Shown: positions 27,498 to 36,583, numbered from the stretch's first letter. The stretch: DNA of 64,000 nt from Desulfopila_A sp964446655 (GCA_964446655.1 CAYUPL010000013.1:1-64000), one strand, 5' to 3'. Notes: generated from the sequence alone by a model not told the origin. Made by a program: numbers and translations.

Positions 27498-29597
27498 TCA
27501 GTCATCAAGGGCCCGACGAACCGCTTCCGCAAGCAGGCTCATGCTGAGCGGTTTCATAAGAAATTGGCGAATACCTACCCGCTGAGCCTCGGCTCCATCT
27601 ATGGCTGCGGAATATCCGGTGTAGAGGATTACAGGCAGGTCGGGACGAAGAGTTAATGCCTGGCGAGCCAGGTCCATACCGGAGATATCGGGCATGGTTT
27701 GATCGGTAATCAGCAGGTCGTATCGTTCCGGGGCACGGCAGAAAGCATCAAGAGCGTCCCTGCTGTTTGAATAAACATCAACCTGATAGCCGAGCTTGAC
27801 AAGCATCTCCCCCGCCATTTCCGCCAGAGTCACCTCATCGTCAATAAAGAGTATGGCTTCGTGTCCGCCTCTGATCTGTCCTGCAACGATATCTTCGACT
27901 ATCTCTTTGTCGAGCTCGACAGCAGGAAAAAAGAGAGAGAAGGTGCTTCCCCGGCCGGGCACGCTGTCAACCTTTATGATACCACCACTCGCCCTGACAA
28001 TACTGTGGACCATGGCAAGGCCGAGGCCGGTGCCTTCCTCTTTCTGCTTGGTGGTGAAGTAGGGGTCAAAAATCCGTTCCAGATGCTCCGGGAAGATTCC
28101 CTCGCCGGTATCCGAAATAGATAACTTGAGCCAGTTCCGGCAGGTGCTTTGCTGCACCTCAAGCGGAGCAGTGCTTTTCATGACTCTGCAAAAATGTATA
28201 TCCAGAACACCTTCTTTGCTTTGCATGGCATGTACGGCGTTGGTGCAGAGGTTCATGAGGACCTGGTAAATTTTAGTCGGATCTGTTGTTATTTTACCCA
28301 AACCCTCAGGCACATCTGTTCTGATCGCGATTGAAGAAGGAATGGTGGCCCGCAACAGTTTGAGAGCCTCCTTCACAATCGGGGCAATATCAACGGCATT
28401 CTCTTTAAAATCCTCCGTCCTGCTGAAGGTAAGTATCTGAGAGACCAATTCTTTTGCCCTGTTGCCCGCATTTTTGACCTGTTCAAGGTTTCTTTTGACA
28501 AGCTCGTTGCAGGATCCGGAGAACAGGCTAAGATCGGTATAGCCGATAATTGCAGCAAGTATGTTATTGAAATCATGTGCAATACCTCCCGCCAAGGTAC
28601 CAATTGCTTCCATTTTCTGGGCCTGACGCAGCCGATCTTCGCTGCTCTGCAAGGCCTGGGAGACCTCGGCGACATGAAAGGCCTCACCGGCATAGGAAGC
28701 GAGTATTTTGCCGATATCACAGTCCTGCGAGTTGAAAGGAGGTTTTTTCTTTGAATGAAGTGATACTATGGCAAGAATTTTTCCTGTTGCATCCACGATG
28801 GGAAAAACCAGCAGAGAGTTGTCCCGGTATTTATCCCAGCCACTGGAGATTATGGATTCATCCTCTTCAATATCATCGAGAAACAATGGCTCTTTTGTCT
28901 CCATCACCCGGCAGAACACAGAATCCGGCTTAAGCGGAAAAGGCAGCATTGGTGGAGCATGCCCGGTATCAATACCGGCAAGATAGTGCAGTCCCCGCTC
29001 GTCTACTTTATAGATACTGCCGCCGCTCGCTTCCATATGCATGCCAAACTCATGGAGAAGAATGGCTCCGCTTTCATCAAGATGTCCACATCCCAATAAT
29101 TTTTTGGTGCTTTCCACAACGGATTTCAACCGGGCATTGATCTCAATCAATTGTTTTGTCTTCTGAGACACAATCCCTTCGAGATCAAGTTGGTATTTCC
29201 TGTTTTCCTTTATGAGATCAACCCGCTCCAGACATTTTTCCATGGCATGACGCAAAATAGTCATATCGGAAATCGGTTTGAGAAGATAATCCCAGGCCCC
29301 CAGTCGCAAGGCCTCAACGACATCACCTATTTCTCCGGTTCCGGAAATGACAATCACAGGCAAATTGGCAAACTCCTTCTGCACCACCGACAATACCCGG
29401 AGTCCATCGAACTCGGGCATGCGCAAATCAGCCAGAAGCAGGTCCACACCCGCCTGCCGCAGGATTTCCAGACCGACCTTACCGTTCTCTGCCGTTAATA
29501 CGGCATAATCATAGTCTTCCAGATAGGCCCGAACGGCATCACGGATAACTTCTTCATCATCAATTATCAATATTACCGGACTATTGCCTGATTTCAT
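27498..29597 (-). CDS. Hybrid sensor histidine kinase (REC-GAF-HisKA-HATPase-REC)
   Basis: A 699-residue soluble signalling protein with no membrane helix. Order: receiver 1 (about 5-120, IIDDEE and LLLADLRMPEFDG), a coiled linker, a GAF-like sensor (about 170-315), a HisKA with GTLAGGIAHDFNNILAAIIGY (phosphorylated histidine), HATPase_c (DTGEGIFPEH, FDPYFTTKQKEEGTGLGLA) and receiver 2 (FIDDEV, LLITDQTMPDISG, LMKPLS). The start at 29597 has GAGGATAT upstream; further in-frame codons upstream are not homologous. It is a cytoplasmic integrator whose own signal cannot be told. Confidence 0.9.
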   Translation of the reverse strand: MKSGNSPVILIIDDEEVIRDAVRAYLEDYDYAVLTAENGKVGLEILRQAGVDLLLADLRMPEFDGLRVLSVVQKEFANLPVIVISGTGEIGDVVEALRLGAWDYLLKPISDMTILRHAMEKCLERVDLIKENRKYQLDLEGIVSQKTKQLIEINARLKSVVESTKKLLGCGHLDESGAILLHEFGMHMEASGGSIYKVDERGLHYLAGIDTGHAPPMLPFPLKPDSVFCRVMETKEPLFLDDIEEDESIISSGWDKYRDNSLLVFPIVDATGKILAIVSLHSKKKPPFNSQDCDIGKILASYAGEAFHVAEVSQALQSSEDRLRQAQKMEAIGTLAGGIAHDFNNILAAIIGYTDLSLFSGSCNELVKRNLEQVKNAGNRAKELVSQILTFSRTEDFKENAVDIAPIVKEALKLLRATIPSSIAIRTDVPEGLGKITTDPTKIYQVLMNLCTNAVHAMQSKEGVLDIHFCRVMKSTAPLEVQQSTCRNWLKLSISDTGEGIFPEHLERIFDPYFTTKQKEEGTGLGLAMVHSIVRASGGIIKVDSVPGRGSTFSLFFPAVELDKEIVEDIVAGQIRGGHEAILFIDDEVTLAEMAGEMLVKLGYQVDVYSNSRDALDAFCRAPERYDLLITDQTMPDISGMDLARQALTLRPDLPVILYTGYSAAIDGAEAQRVGIRQFLMKPLSMSLLAEAVRRALDD

Positions 29598-29700
29598 ATC
29601 TATATCCTCATAACAGTCGTGCAATTGACGGGTGAAGCTTTTGCAGCAATGAGATAGAGTGTTACCATCGCCAACAATCATTAATCGAGAACAGAACAAA

Positions 29701-31236
29701 ATGCTACTTTTTCACCCGCCTGTCGCGAAACCATGTGAAGCCCCGGCCGGCATAGCCCAGCTTGCCGGTGCTCTGCTGCAGCATAATCACCCCTGCACCC
29801 TGGTTGATCTCAACCTCGAGGGCATGCTCTATCTGTTTGGCCGAACCTGCCCGGCAAACGATACCTGGTCCAGAAGGGCCCAAAAAAACCATCAGGCCAA
29901 CCTGGCCGGTTTGCGCTCGGACACTCTGTACCACAACTTTGCCAGGTACCGGAAATGTGTTTTGGAACTCAACCGGCTGCTTGACATTCAAGGCATACCC
30001 TCAACCTCCATAAACCTTGGCAACTACCAGGACACCACCTTATCACCACTGAACAGTCGGCATCTGTATTTCATGGCGGAAAATCCGGAAAAAAGCCTTT
30101 TCTATTCCTACTATACCGAGCGGATACCGGCCCTGCTTGACGAGCTGGCACCTCGCTCCATCGGCATCTCAATCAATTATATCAGCCAGGCCCTGAACAG
30201 TTTTGCCCTCCTTGGATACCTGAAGCGACTGGCCCCGGAAATACCTGTCGTGGCCGGAGGCGGACTGATAACCTCGTGGATGAGCAATCCAGCACACCAC
30301 CAGTTTTTTGCGGGGCTGATAGACCATTGCATTGCCGGCTGTGGCGAAACCTCCCTGCTCAAACTGCTGGGACTTCCACCCGTGGCAACGGCTCTGCCTC
30401 GTTATGACCTGCTTCCCCGGGCGGACTATTTAGCACCGGGTTTTATTCTGCCTTTTGCCTGCTCCAGCGGATGCTTCTGGAACAGGTGCAGCTTCTGCCC
30501 CGAAAGAGCTGAGGGTCACCGCTTTCAGGGCAAAGACAGCGACAGGATCCTGTCTGAGATCAATGACTTGAAAAAGCAGACCACCCCCACCTTACTTCAT
30601 TTCCTCGACAATGCCATTCCTCCGGCCGTGCTGTCACGTTTCAGCACCACCTTGCCGGGTCTGCCCTGGTACGGTTTTGCCCGCATAACCAACCACCTCC
30701 TCGACATTGATTTCTGCAAAAACCTGAAAAGCTCAGGTTGTACCATGCTGAAACTTGGAGTGGAATCAGGAGACCAGAGTGTTCTTGACCACATGGACAA
30801 AGGACTTGACGTGCAGATGATCAGCAGGGTGCTGCACAACCTGAAAAATGCCGGCATTGCGACCTATATATATCTGCTCTTCGGTACTCCCTCGGAAGGT
30901 CTGGATGAAGCGAGAAAAACGCTGCAGTTTACCCGACAGCACCATGAGGCCATAACCTTCCTCAATCTTGCTCTTTTTAATATGCCGATAAACAGCGCAG
31001 AAGGACAGCATCTGGCAACCGCGCCCTTCAACAATGACGACCTGTCTCTCTATACCGATTTTGACCACCCGCGAGGCTGGAACAGGAAGAGGGTACGAAC
31101 TTTTCTTGATAAAGAATTTCGTAGAGATCCTCGAATAGCAGCCATTCTGCAACGGGATTCGCCATTCTTCTCTTCCAACCATGCGCCGTTTTTCTGTATG
31201 AACACTACTATAACGGCATCTCATCAAAACAAATAA
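29701..31236 (+). CDS. B12-binding-type radical SAM protein
   Basis: A 511-residue protein with an N-terminal corrinoid-like domain (FHPPVAKPCEAPAGIAQLAG, then SIGISINY and a VVAGGGL end of a Rossmann sheet) and a radical SAM core. The cluster motif reads GCFWNRCSFCPE, that is C-x4-C-x2-C preceded by another C, and not the standard C-x3-C-x2-C. MLKLGVESGDQSVLDHMDKG is the SAM-contact region of the barrel. It belongs to the large family of B12-radical SAM enzymes with unknown substrates. The ATG at 29701 follows GAGA; an upstream GTG at 29659 is less likely. Confidence 0.82.
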   Translation: MLLFHPPVAKPCEAPAGIAQLAGALLQHNHPCTLVDLNLEGMLYLFGRTCPANDTWSRRAQKNHQANLAGLRSDTLYHNFARYRKCVLELNRLLDIQGIPSTSINLGNYQDTTLSPLNSRHLYFMAENPEKSLFYSYYTERIPALLDELAPRSIGISINYISQALNSFALLGYLKRLAPEIPVVAGGGLITSWMSNPAHHQFFAGLIDHCIAGCGETSLLKLLGLPPVATALPRYDLLPRADYLAPGFILPFACSSGCFWNRCSFCPERAEGHRFQGKDSDRILSEINDLKKQTTPTLLHFLDNAIPPAVLSRFSTTLPGLPWYGFARITNHLLDIDFCKNLKSSGCTMLKLGVESGDQSVLDHMDKGLDVQMISRVLHNLKNAGIATYIYLLFGTPSEGLDEARKTLQFTRQHHEAITFLNLALFNMPINSAEGQHLATAPFNNDDLSLYTDFDHPRGWNRKRVRTFLDKEFRRDPRIAAILQRDSPFFSSNHAPFFCMNTTITASHQNK

Positions 31237-31276
31237 CGACCTGCATTTAAAGAATAAAAACCCACAACGTGTAAAG

Positions 31277-31320
31277 TTCATATATCTCTGCCGGGCGTCC
31301 ATCCGGCAGAGATATATGAA
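31277..31320. terminator. Perfect 18-bp inverted repeat after the radical SAM gene
   Basis: The arms 31277-31294 and 31303-31320 are exact reverse complements of 18 bases around an 8-base loop. It starts 40 bases after the radical SAM stop. No long T-run follows, so it may be a terminator helped by another factor, an RNA-end stabiliser or a protein site. Confidence 0.6.
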
Positions 31321-31359
31321 ATACTTCTCTTTTCACCTTCATTTTTCTTTTTTCCGGAT

Positions 31360-31471
31360 ATACAATGGAAGTGGATCAGGTTATTCCCCGGCCCGGTCAA
31401 GAGGTTTTTTGCCCGGGTTGCGGGAATGGTGACGGGTCCTTCTTCATATATTTGTATCATTTCCATTGTAT
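31360..31471. repeat. Imperfect long inverted repeat before the dodecin gene
   Basis: The outer arms ATACAATGGAA (31360-31370) and TTCCATTGTAT (31461-31471) are perfect complements; the inner parts can pair imperfectly (ATTCCCC with GGGAAT, CCCGG with CCGGG). The whole could fold into a roughly 110-nt hairpin in the dodecin 5' region. It also has the form of a small miniature element with terminal inverted repeats, but no target-site duplication is visible. Confidence 0.5.
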
Positions 31472-31529
31472 CGCACAACACGGACAAGCCGGGTCCGCTC
31501 AACCTTCAACAAACAAAAGGAGAACGAAC

Positions 31530-31742
31530 ATGTCAGGAAGTGTTTATAAGATTATCGAAATGGTTGGATCAAGCTCTGTTTCCTGGGAAGATGCCGCTCA
31601 AAGCGCCGTGAAGTCGGCCGGCTTGAGCCTGCGCGACCTGCGCATTGCTGAAGTTGTCAAACTGGACATGGTCATCGAAGACAGTAAAGCGGTAATATTT
31701 CGCACTAAGGTAAAACTGTCTTTTAAAATACTCTCCGACTAA
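31530..31742 (+). CDS. Dodecin (flavin-binding small protein)
   Basis: A 70-residue dodecin: short helix-plus-three-strand protein that assembles into hollow dodecamers binding flavins. VYKIIEMVGSSSVSWEDAAQ and the later LDMVIEDSKAVIFRTKVKLSF match the family from end to end, including the tryptophan that stacks on the flavin. It probably stores or protects free flavin. The ATG follows AAAGGAG at a good distance. Its messenger has a structured leader and a strong terminator. Confidence 0.9.
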   Translation: MSGSVYKIIEMVGSSSVSWEDAAQSAVKSAGLSLRDLRIAEVVKLDMVIEDSKAVIFRTKVKLSFKILSD

Positions 31743-31780
31743 GGGCCAAATAGAATCTCGAGATTATCGAGATTGCCGAG

Positions 31781-31826
31781 ATTCCCGCAAGCATCTTTGC
31801 CGGTTGATGATTGCGGGAGTTTTTTG
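31781..31826 (+). terminator. Rho-independent terminator of the dodecin gene
   Basis: ATTCCCGCAA (31781-31790) pairs with TTGCGGGAGT (31811-31820) with one wobble, an inner CATC/GATG continues the stem, and a run of Ts follows. It lies about 40 bases after the dodecin stop and just before the convergent ftcD end, so it may serve both. Confidence 0.8.
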
Positions 31827-31846
31827 CGCTCTGTTGCGTGGCGGCA

Positions 31847-33487
31847 TCATTGCTCAGATACGAGACCCGGCACTTCTTTGTCGAGTATTTCCAGCACCTC
31901 GGTACATTGCCGACGTGCTCTTCGGCAAAGCGCTTCAGCTTCTTTTAATACAGTCTCTTTGAAAGACTGATCGGTGATGTCTTTCATATTGATGCGAACA
32001 TTTTGATAGGCGCCCCAGATTCCGGCCTCCAAGGCCCTGGCACCTACCTGCGTATCGGAACATGACGCCTGATTGCCATAACGCGCCACAACACGAAAAG
32101 CATCCCAGCCTGAATCGGCCAGCCGCATAACACTGAGTGGAACCTCTATCGCCGTTTTCAGACCGGACTGCATCTTCTCTCTTCTTGCCTGCTTCTCTGC
32201 CCGGCTCCCCTGCGGCATCCGCACCCCTTCCATATATTCACTAAAAGCGGTGGTATCGGCGTCAATCAAAGGAATAAGCTCAGCGGTCAAATGATGCAGG
32301 GATGGAATGACCTGTTCCATGTATGGTTGCACCTCTTCAAATCGTCGCACGCCATGGGTCAGTTTGGCGACCATGGAACCAAGCGCCATACCCAGAGCCG
32401 CTAAAACCGCTGAGGTTGATCCTCCTCCAGGTGCGGAACTGCGCGAAGCGACTTCTTCGATGAACCGACGGACACTCATCCCGGCCAGCTCTTCGTCGGG
32501 CTCCCCGGCAATGATATATTCAATGATCCTTTTCTCCGGCTGAAAGGCGGAAACGGAATTAAGCCCCAATCTCTCCATGGCCAGTCTGATTTTTTGATCT
32601 TCTTGATATATAAACAATTTTTCTTCGGCAATATAATACTCTGCCGTCATCAAAAGTGCTTCACGCGGGACAATGCCGACAATCTCGGATCCGGCAACGG
32701 CAAGACGCAGTCCTTCCGCCTCACGCTTCACCGCCTCAAAAATGACATGAATCGGAGTAACCCTGTAATCCGTTAGATTGAGCGTCACCTGGGCCATATT
32801 ATACTCTTTGACAAACCAGCCCATACCCCGGACTTCTTTGAATCTGCCGGGTTCATCTTCTCCGCGACCAGCTTCACGCAGATTGAGAGCAATACGATGA
32901 GCCTGATTGGGCGTTCCCAGAATATTGACATTATAGGCAATCAGAAAAGTGCGGGCTCCGCTTGCAGTAATTCCCCACCGCGGTATGAAATCATCAGGAC
33001 CAAAATCAGGTTTCCAGCGGGAATCCTGCAGTTTTTCCGGCAATTTTTCATATTCACCGCGGCGAAGATCAGCAAGGTTTTTTCTGTAGCCCTGCCTTGC
33101 TGCTTCACCATAGAGATATATGGGAATACCGATCTCCCCGGCTGCTCTTTCGGCAAAGGTCTCGGCGATTCCGACGCATTCCTGCAGCGTAACTCCGGCC
33201 ACCGGTATAAAGGGACAGACATCGAGCGCCCCAAAACGTGGATGTTCCCTTTGATGATGCCGCATATCGATCAGTTCCCATGCCACTCTTGCCGCGGCAA
33301 GAGCTGCTTCGACCACACTCTCGGGGTCTCCCACAAAGGTATACACCGTCCTATTGGTTGATTCTCCGGGATCAACATCCAGCAGTCGGCATCCTTCAAC
33401 ATTTCTGATGGCAGCGGCTATCGCCTCGATGGTTTGTTTGTCTCTTCCTTCAGAAAAATTGGGGACACATTCTACAATTTTCTTCAT
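31847..33487 (-). CDS. ftcD: Glutamate formimidoyltransferase / formimidoyl-THF cyclodeaminase
   Basis: A 546-residue bifunctional enzyme with the transferase at about 1-300 (ECVPNFSEGRDK at the start, HHQREHPRFGALDVCPF with the catalytic histidine near 82) and the cyclodeaminase at about 330-546 (SAPGGGSTSAVLAALGMALG). It moves the formimino group of the histidine breakdown product to tetrahydrofolate and then releases ammonia to give methenyl-THF. The fused form is best known in animals and is also found in bacteria. It completes the hut pathway 10 kb from the other hut genes. Confidence 0.94.
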   Translation of the reverse strand: MKKIVECVPNFSEGRDKQTIEAIAAAIRNVEGCRLLDVDPGESTNRTVYTFVGDPESVVEAALAAARVAWELIDMRHHQREHPRFGALDVCPFIPVAGVTLQECVGIAETFAERAAGEIGIPIYLYGEAARQGYRKNLADLRRGEYEKLPEKLQDSRWKPDFGPDDFIPRWGITASGARTFLIAYNVNILGTPNQAHRIALNLREAGRGEDEPGRFKEVRGMGWFVKEYNMAQVTLNLTDYRVTPIHVIFEAVKREAEGLRLAVAGSEIVGIVPREALLMTAEYYIAEEKLFIYQEDQKIRLAMERLGLNSVSAFQPEKRIIEYIIAGEPDEELAGMSVRRFIEEVASRSSAPGGGSTSAVLAALGMALGSMVAKLTHGVRRFEEVQPYMEQVIPSLHHLTAELIPLIDADTTAFSEYMEGVRMPQGSRAEKQARREKMQSGLKTAIEVPLSVMRLADSGWDAFRVVARYGNQASCSDTQVGARALEAGIWGAYQNVRINMKDITDQSFKETVLKEAEALCRRARRQCTEVLEILDKEVPGLVSEQ

Positions 33488-34099
33488 ACCTTCCTCATTA
33501 CCGGTCGTTGGGAAACAATTACAACAGGGCTCGATTTTTTCCTTGTCACCACGCCCAAATGCTCCTTTTCAGGGAGACTCTTCTACAATCTGCCTACATA
33601 CAAAAAGAATGCAAGCAGACCAGCATTTGGCCAACACCCCAGAAAGTGGCAATATGGACAATGACACGAAAGGTGTCAACCTGCTCTTTCAGTCCCTCAC
33701 TGGACCAGCGACAAAACAGAAAGCGCCAAATAACGTATAAACAGCTCTTATTACCACGCCTTGCATGCATGCGCTCTTCTTTTCCGGTATAAGATCCGCC
33801 TCCACTTGCTTTAACTAATATCTCTGCATCACAACTCTGACACGACGCTGAAATCTCGAAGTATTATAAGACAGTATAGCGACAAACCACGATAACCGTC
33901 AAGAATCCTCTGCATATCAACATGCTGTGGGACCACTAAAAAACCGACTTATCAATTTCAGTTATTCTTGACACCAGATATTTAGACATGGTATGAAAAG
34001 CAGGTTTAGGCACAACAGGTAATAAGTAGAGGAAGTAACGGGAATAATTCCAACGCCGCTTTCCCGTATCGGTGTTCATTCAACTTTTCTTGGGTTTTG
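33488..34099. other. Divergent intergenic region ftcD / mrp operon
   Basis: About 610 bases without a supportable gene. It should hold the ftcD promoter on the minus strand and the antiporter promoter on the plus strand (see separate entry). The middle (33790-33960) is AT-rich. No RNA gene is recognised. Confidence 0.45.
33968..33997 (+). promoter_or_regulatory. Candidate promoter of the mrp/mbh-like operon
   Basis: A perfect TTGACA (33968-33973) is followed after 18 bases by TATGAA (33992-33997, four of six consensus positions). It leaves a leader of about 95 bases before the first gene. Predicted only. Confidence 0.45.
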
Positions 34100-34570
34100 A
34101 TGCTACACGTACTCGCACTCTCCGCCATGCTCAGTGGGTTCTGGTTGATCAATTCCGGGCACTACACCCCCCTTCTCCTTTTTTTCATGGTAATGTCCGT
34201 ACTTTTTATCGCACTGCTCTGTCATATCATGGATGTCGTCGACGGAGAATCTCAGCCCCTCAACCTGACCTTTACCATTCCGCTGTACTGGCTCTGGCTC
34301 ATCAAGGAAGTCGTTCTTTCAAATATTGCCGTGGCCCGCTGTGTCTGGCTGGGCAAAGATGCCATCAGCCCTACGGTAGTCACCGTTACCGCCCACCAGA
34401 AAACCGATATCGGCAAAGTTATCTATGCCAATTCGATCACACTGACTCCGGGAACGGTGAGTATGGATCTGGAGGGTGATCAAATCACTGTCCATGCCTT
34501 AACACAAGACACCGCAGCCAATCTGCTGGAAGGCGAAATGGATCGCCGGGTTTGCCGGGTGGAGGGATAA
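34100..34570 (+). CDS. mrpE: Mrp-type antiporter subunit E
   Basis: A 156-residue MrpE/MnhE-type protein, first gene of a multi-subunit cation/proton antiporter operon. It has two N-terminal membrane helices, the PLYWLWLIKEVVLSNIAVARCVW block and a C-terminal globular part (NSITLTPGTVSMDLEGDQITVHAL) that matches the family. The ATG at 34100 is preferred over the TTG codon just before. The stop overlaps the mrpF start (TAATG). Confidence 0.9.
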   Translation: MLHVLALSAMLSGFWLINSGHYTPLLLFFMVMSVLFIALLCHIMDVVDGESQPLNLTFTIPLYWLWLIKEVVLSNIAVARCVWLGKDAISPTVVTVTAHQKTDIGKVIYANSITLTPGTVSMDLEGDQITVHALTQDTAANLLEGEMDRRVCRVEG

Positions 34571-34842
34571 TGTTTGCAGTCGCCAGCATCGCGCTTTTGG
34601 TAGTAATGGCCTTGGCCCTGTTTCGTGCCTTTGTGGGGCCCACTCTGTATGACCGCATCCTGGCGGTTAACAACTTCGGCACCAAGACCGTGTTGTTGAT
34701 AGCGGTAATTGGTTTTCTCGGGGGTAGACCGGAATTTCTCGACATTGCCATCGTCTACGCCTTAATCAATTTCATAAGTGTCATCGCGGTGTTGAGATTT
34801 TTTGAATACGCGGGCGGCAGAAAAATTGAAGAGGAATCCTAG
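34570..34842 (+). CDS. mrpF: Mrp-type antiporter subunit F
   Basis: A 90-residue three-helix protein of the MrpF/PhaF family. RAFVGPTLYDRILAVNNFGT is the conserved loop and helix start. The ATG overlaps the mrpE stop by one base and follows GGAGGG, a strong ribosome-binding site. It ends one base into the next start. Confidence 0.92.
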   Translation: MFAVASIALLVVMALALFRAFVGPTLYDRILAVNNFGTKTVLLIAVIGFLGGRPEFLDIAIVYALINFISVIAVLRFFEYAGGRKIEEES

Positions 34843-35186
34843 TGGAACTTGTTATTGATGGCATCAGCTGGATATTTTTGCTCTCAGGAAGTTTTTTCTG
34901 TCTCACCGGCTCGGCAGGTCTGTTGCGTTTTCCTGATTTTTTTACCAGGATTCACGCGGCAAGCATCACCGACACCCTGGGGGCCAGTCTGATTTTAATC
35001 GGATTGATGCTACAGGCCGGCTGGGGACTTGTCTTTGCCAAGCTGGTGATCATCCTTCTGTTTTCCCTGTTGGCAGGAACTACGGCAAGTCATGCCATGG
35101 CCAAGGCCGCCCTTAAAAGCGGTATGAAACCGCAGTTTTTACACACTAACAACACATCGTCAGGAGAAAAGCCATCACAACTTTAA
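34842..35186 (+). CDS. mrpG: Mrp-type antiporter subunit G
   Basis: A 114-residue three-helix MrpG/PhaG-family subunit. GLLRFPDFFTRIHAASITDTLGA is the family signature. It begins with GTG at 34842, overlapping the mrpF stop, preceded by GAGGA. Its last bases overlap the likely true start region of the next gene. Confidence 0.92.
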   Translation: MELVIDGISWIFLLSGSFFCLTGSAGLLRFPDFFTRIHAASITDTLGASLILIGLMLQAGWGLVFAKLVIILLFSLLAGTTASHAMAKAALKSGMKPQFLHTNNTSSGEKPSQL

Positions 35187-35200
35187 TCGACATAGTTCTT

Positions 35201-36166
35201 TTGACTTTTCTGGTATGTACTGCCGTGGCTATCGTGCGTATGCACGATCTTTTTGCCATAGTCATGCTCGCCGGTATTTACAGTCTGCTTTCGGCCAGTC
35301 TCTTTCTCGATCTCGATGCGGTTGATGTCGCCTTCACCGAGGCTTCGGTGGGTGCCGGTATCTCGACATTATTGATGCTCGCCTCCCTCAAACTCGTCAA
35401 AAGAAACGAAAAAAAGACACGTTACAAGCCCACCCTTGCTCTGGGCATTGTCATCATCACCGGTGGTCTCCTTATTTACGGCACCTTCGACATGCCCCAT
35501 TTCGGTTCCGCCGATGCACCCGCTCATAATCATGTTGCTCCCCGCTATCTCAATGAGTCCATGGAGGAGATAGGTGTCCCCAATATCGTCACCGCGGTTC
35601 TGGCCAGTTATCGCGGCTTTGATACCCTGGGTGAGGTAGTGGTGGTGTTTACTGCCGGAATCGGTGTAATGTCTCTCCTTCTGGTCAGACGGGAGACAAA
35701 GGACATGGCAAAAAAGAGAGTCCCGGCCGATATGCAACAACAGATCATCTTGCGCGTAGTTGCCAAAATGATGATTCCCCTGATTCTGATGTTTGCCCTC
35801 TATGTCCAGTTTCATGGGGACTACAGTCCCGGGGGCGGCTTTCAGGCGGGGGTGATTTTTGCCGCGGGAGTCATTCTCTACACCATGCTTTTCGGTTTGA
35901 CTAACGCACGCCGCATCTTCAAACGAGAAATACTGACACTTCTAACAGCAGCAGGTGTGCTGATCTACGCCGGTGTCGGAGTGGTCTGCATGTTGATGGG
36001 CGGTAATTTCCTTGATTATGATGTCCTCAGACATGACCCTGTTCACGGTCAGCATCTCGGCATTCTGCTTGTGGAGCTGGGTGTCGGCATAACCGTCGCT
36101 GCGGTGATGATAACCCTGTTCTTCAAGTTTACCTGGCGAACCGTTAAACACAAATACACCTCATGA
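35201..36166 (+). CDS. mrpB: Fused DUF4040 / MbhE-like / MrpB subunit
   Basis: About 321 residues. The N-terminal part (to about 70) is the DUF4040 domain found at the C-terminus of MrpA or as MbhD (AIVRMHDLFAIVMLAGIYSLLSASLF, then DAVDVAFTEASVGAGISTLL), then a MbhE-like segment with a VVVFTAGIGVMSLLL helix, and from about 180 the MnhB/MrpB domain (YVQFHGDYSPGGGFQAGVI). The TTG at 35201 has no ribosome-binding site and cuts the first helix. An AGGAG at 35162-35166 points to translation from an ATC codon at 35174, so the start is open. Confidence 0.85.
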   Translation: MTFLVCTAVAIVRMHDLFAIVMLAGIYSLLSASLFLDLDAVDVAFTEASVGAGISTLLMLASLKLVKRNEKKTRYKPTLALGIVIITGGLLIYGTFDMPHFGSADAPAHNHVAPRYLNESMEEIGVPNIVTAVLASYRGFDTLGEVVVVFTAGIGVMSLLLVRRETKDMAKKRVPADMQQQIILRVVAKMMIPLILMFALYVQFHGDYSPGGGFQAGVIFAAGVILYTMLFGLTNARRIFKREILTLLTAAGVLIYAGVGVVCMLMGGNFLDYDVLRHDPVHGQHLGILLVELGVGITVAAVMITLFFKFTWRTVKHKYTS

Positions 36167-36579
36167 ATATTCTCGGGCTCTACAATTACTGGATTGTGGT
36201 AGTGCTGATGATGGTCGGGTTCTATATCGTCATCGCTCACGAAAATCTGATCAAAAAACTGATAGGTTTGTCTATCTTTCAGACTGCCGTTTTTTTTCTC
36301 TATATCAGCGTAGGCAAGGTTACCGGCGGCACGGCTCCCATTTATGATGAGAGGTGGCAGCTCTATTCCAATCCTCTGCCTCATGTGCTGATTCTTACCG
36401 CCATTGTTGTGGGTATAGCAACAACCGCACTCGGCTTGTCACTGGTCATCAGAATACAGGAGGCATATGGCTCCATCGAAGAGGATGAAATTCAAGCCCA
36501 GGACTGCAGCGATGAGCTTGAATGTCAGTTGGAGGCATATGGCCCTCGGCGAAAATACATAGACGCAAAAAGGAAATAG
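36163..36579 (+). CDS. mrpC: Mrp-type antiporter subunit C (NuoK-like)
   Basis: A 138-residue MrpC-type subunit, related to NuoK. Three helices are visible, with NLIKKLIGLSIFQTAVFFLYI and LPHVLILTAIVVGIATTALGLSLVIRI as the family blocks. The C-terminal tail beyond residue 105 is charged and longer than usual. It overlaps the preceding stop by 4 bp. Confidence 0.92.
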   Translation: MNILGLYNYWIVVVLMMVGFYIVIAHENLIKKLIGLSIFQTAVFFLYISVGKVTGGTAPIYDERWQLYSNPLPHVLILTAIVVGIATTALGLSLVIRIQEAYGSIEEDEIQAQDCSDELECQLEAYGPRRKYIDAKRK

Positions 36580-36583
36580 ACGA

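Noticed and set aside
27161..29597. Programmed frameshift joining the hybrid kinase to the HATPase fragment
   Set aside because: The full kinase already ends with a complete receiver domain, and the overlapping part of the second frame has no homology, so a fragment of another gene is simpler.
31360..31471. A flavin (FMN) riboswitch ahead of dodecin
   Set aside because: The function would fit, but the sequence does not show the conserved FMN aptamer blocks; kept only as an inverted repeat.
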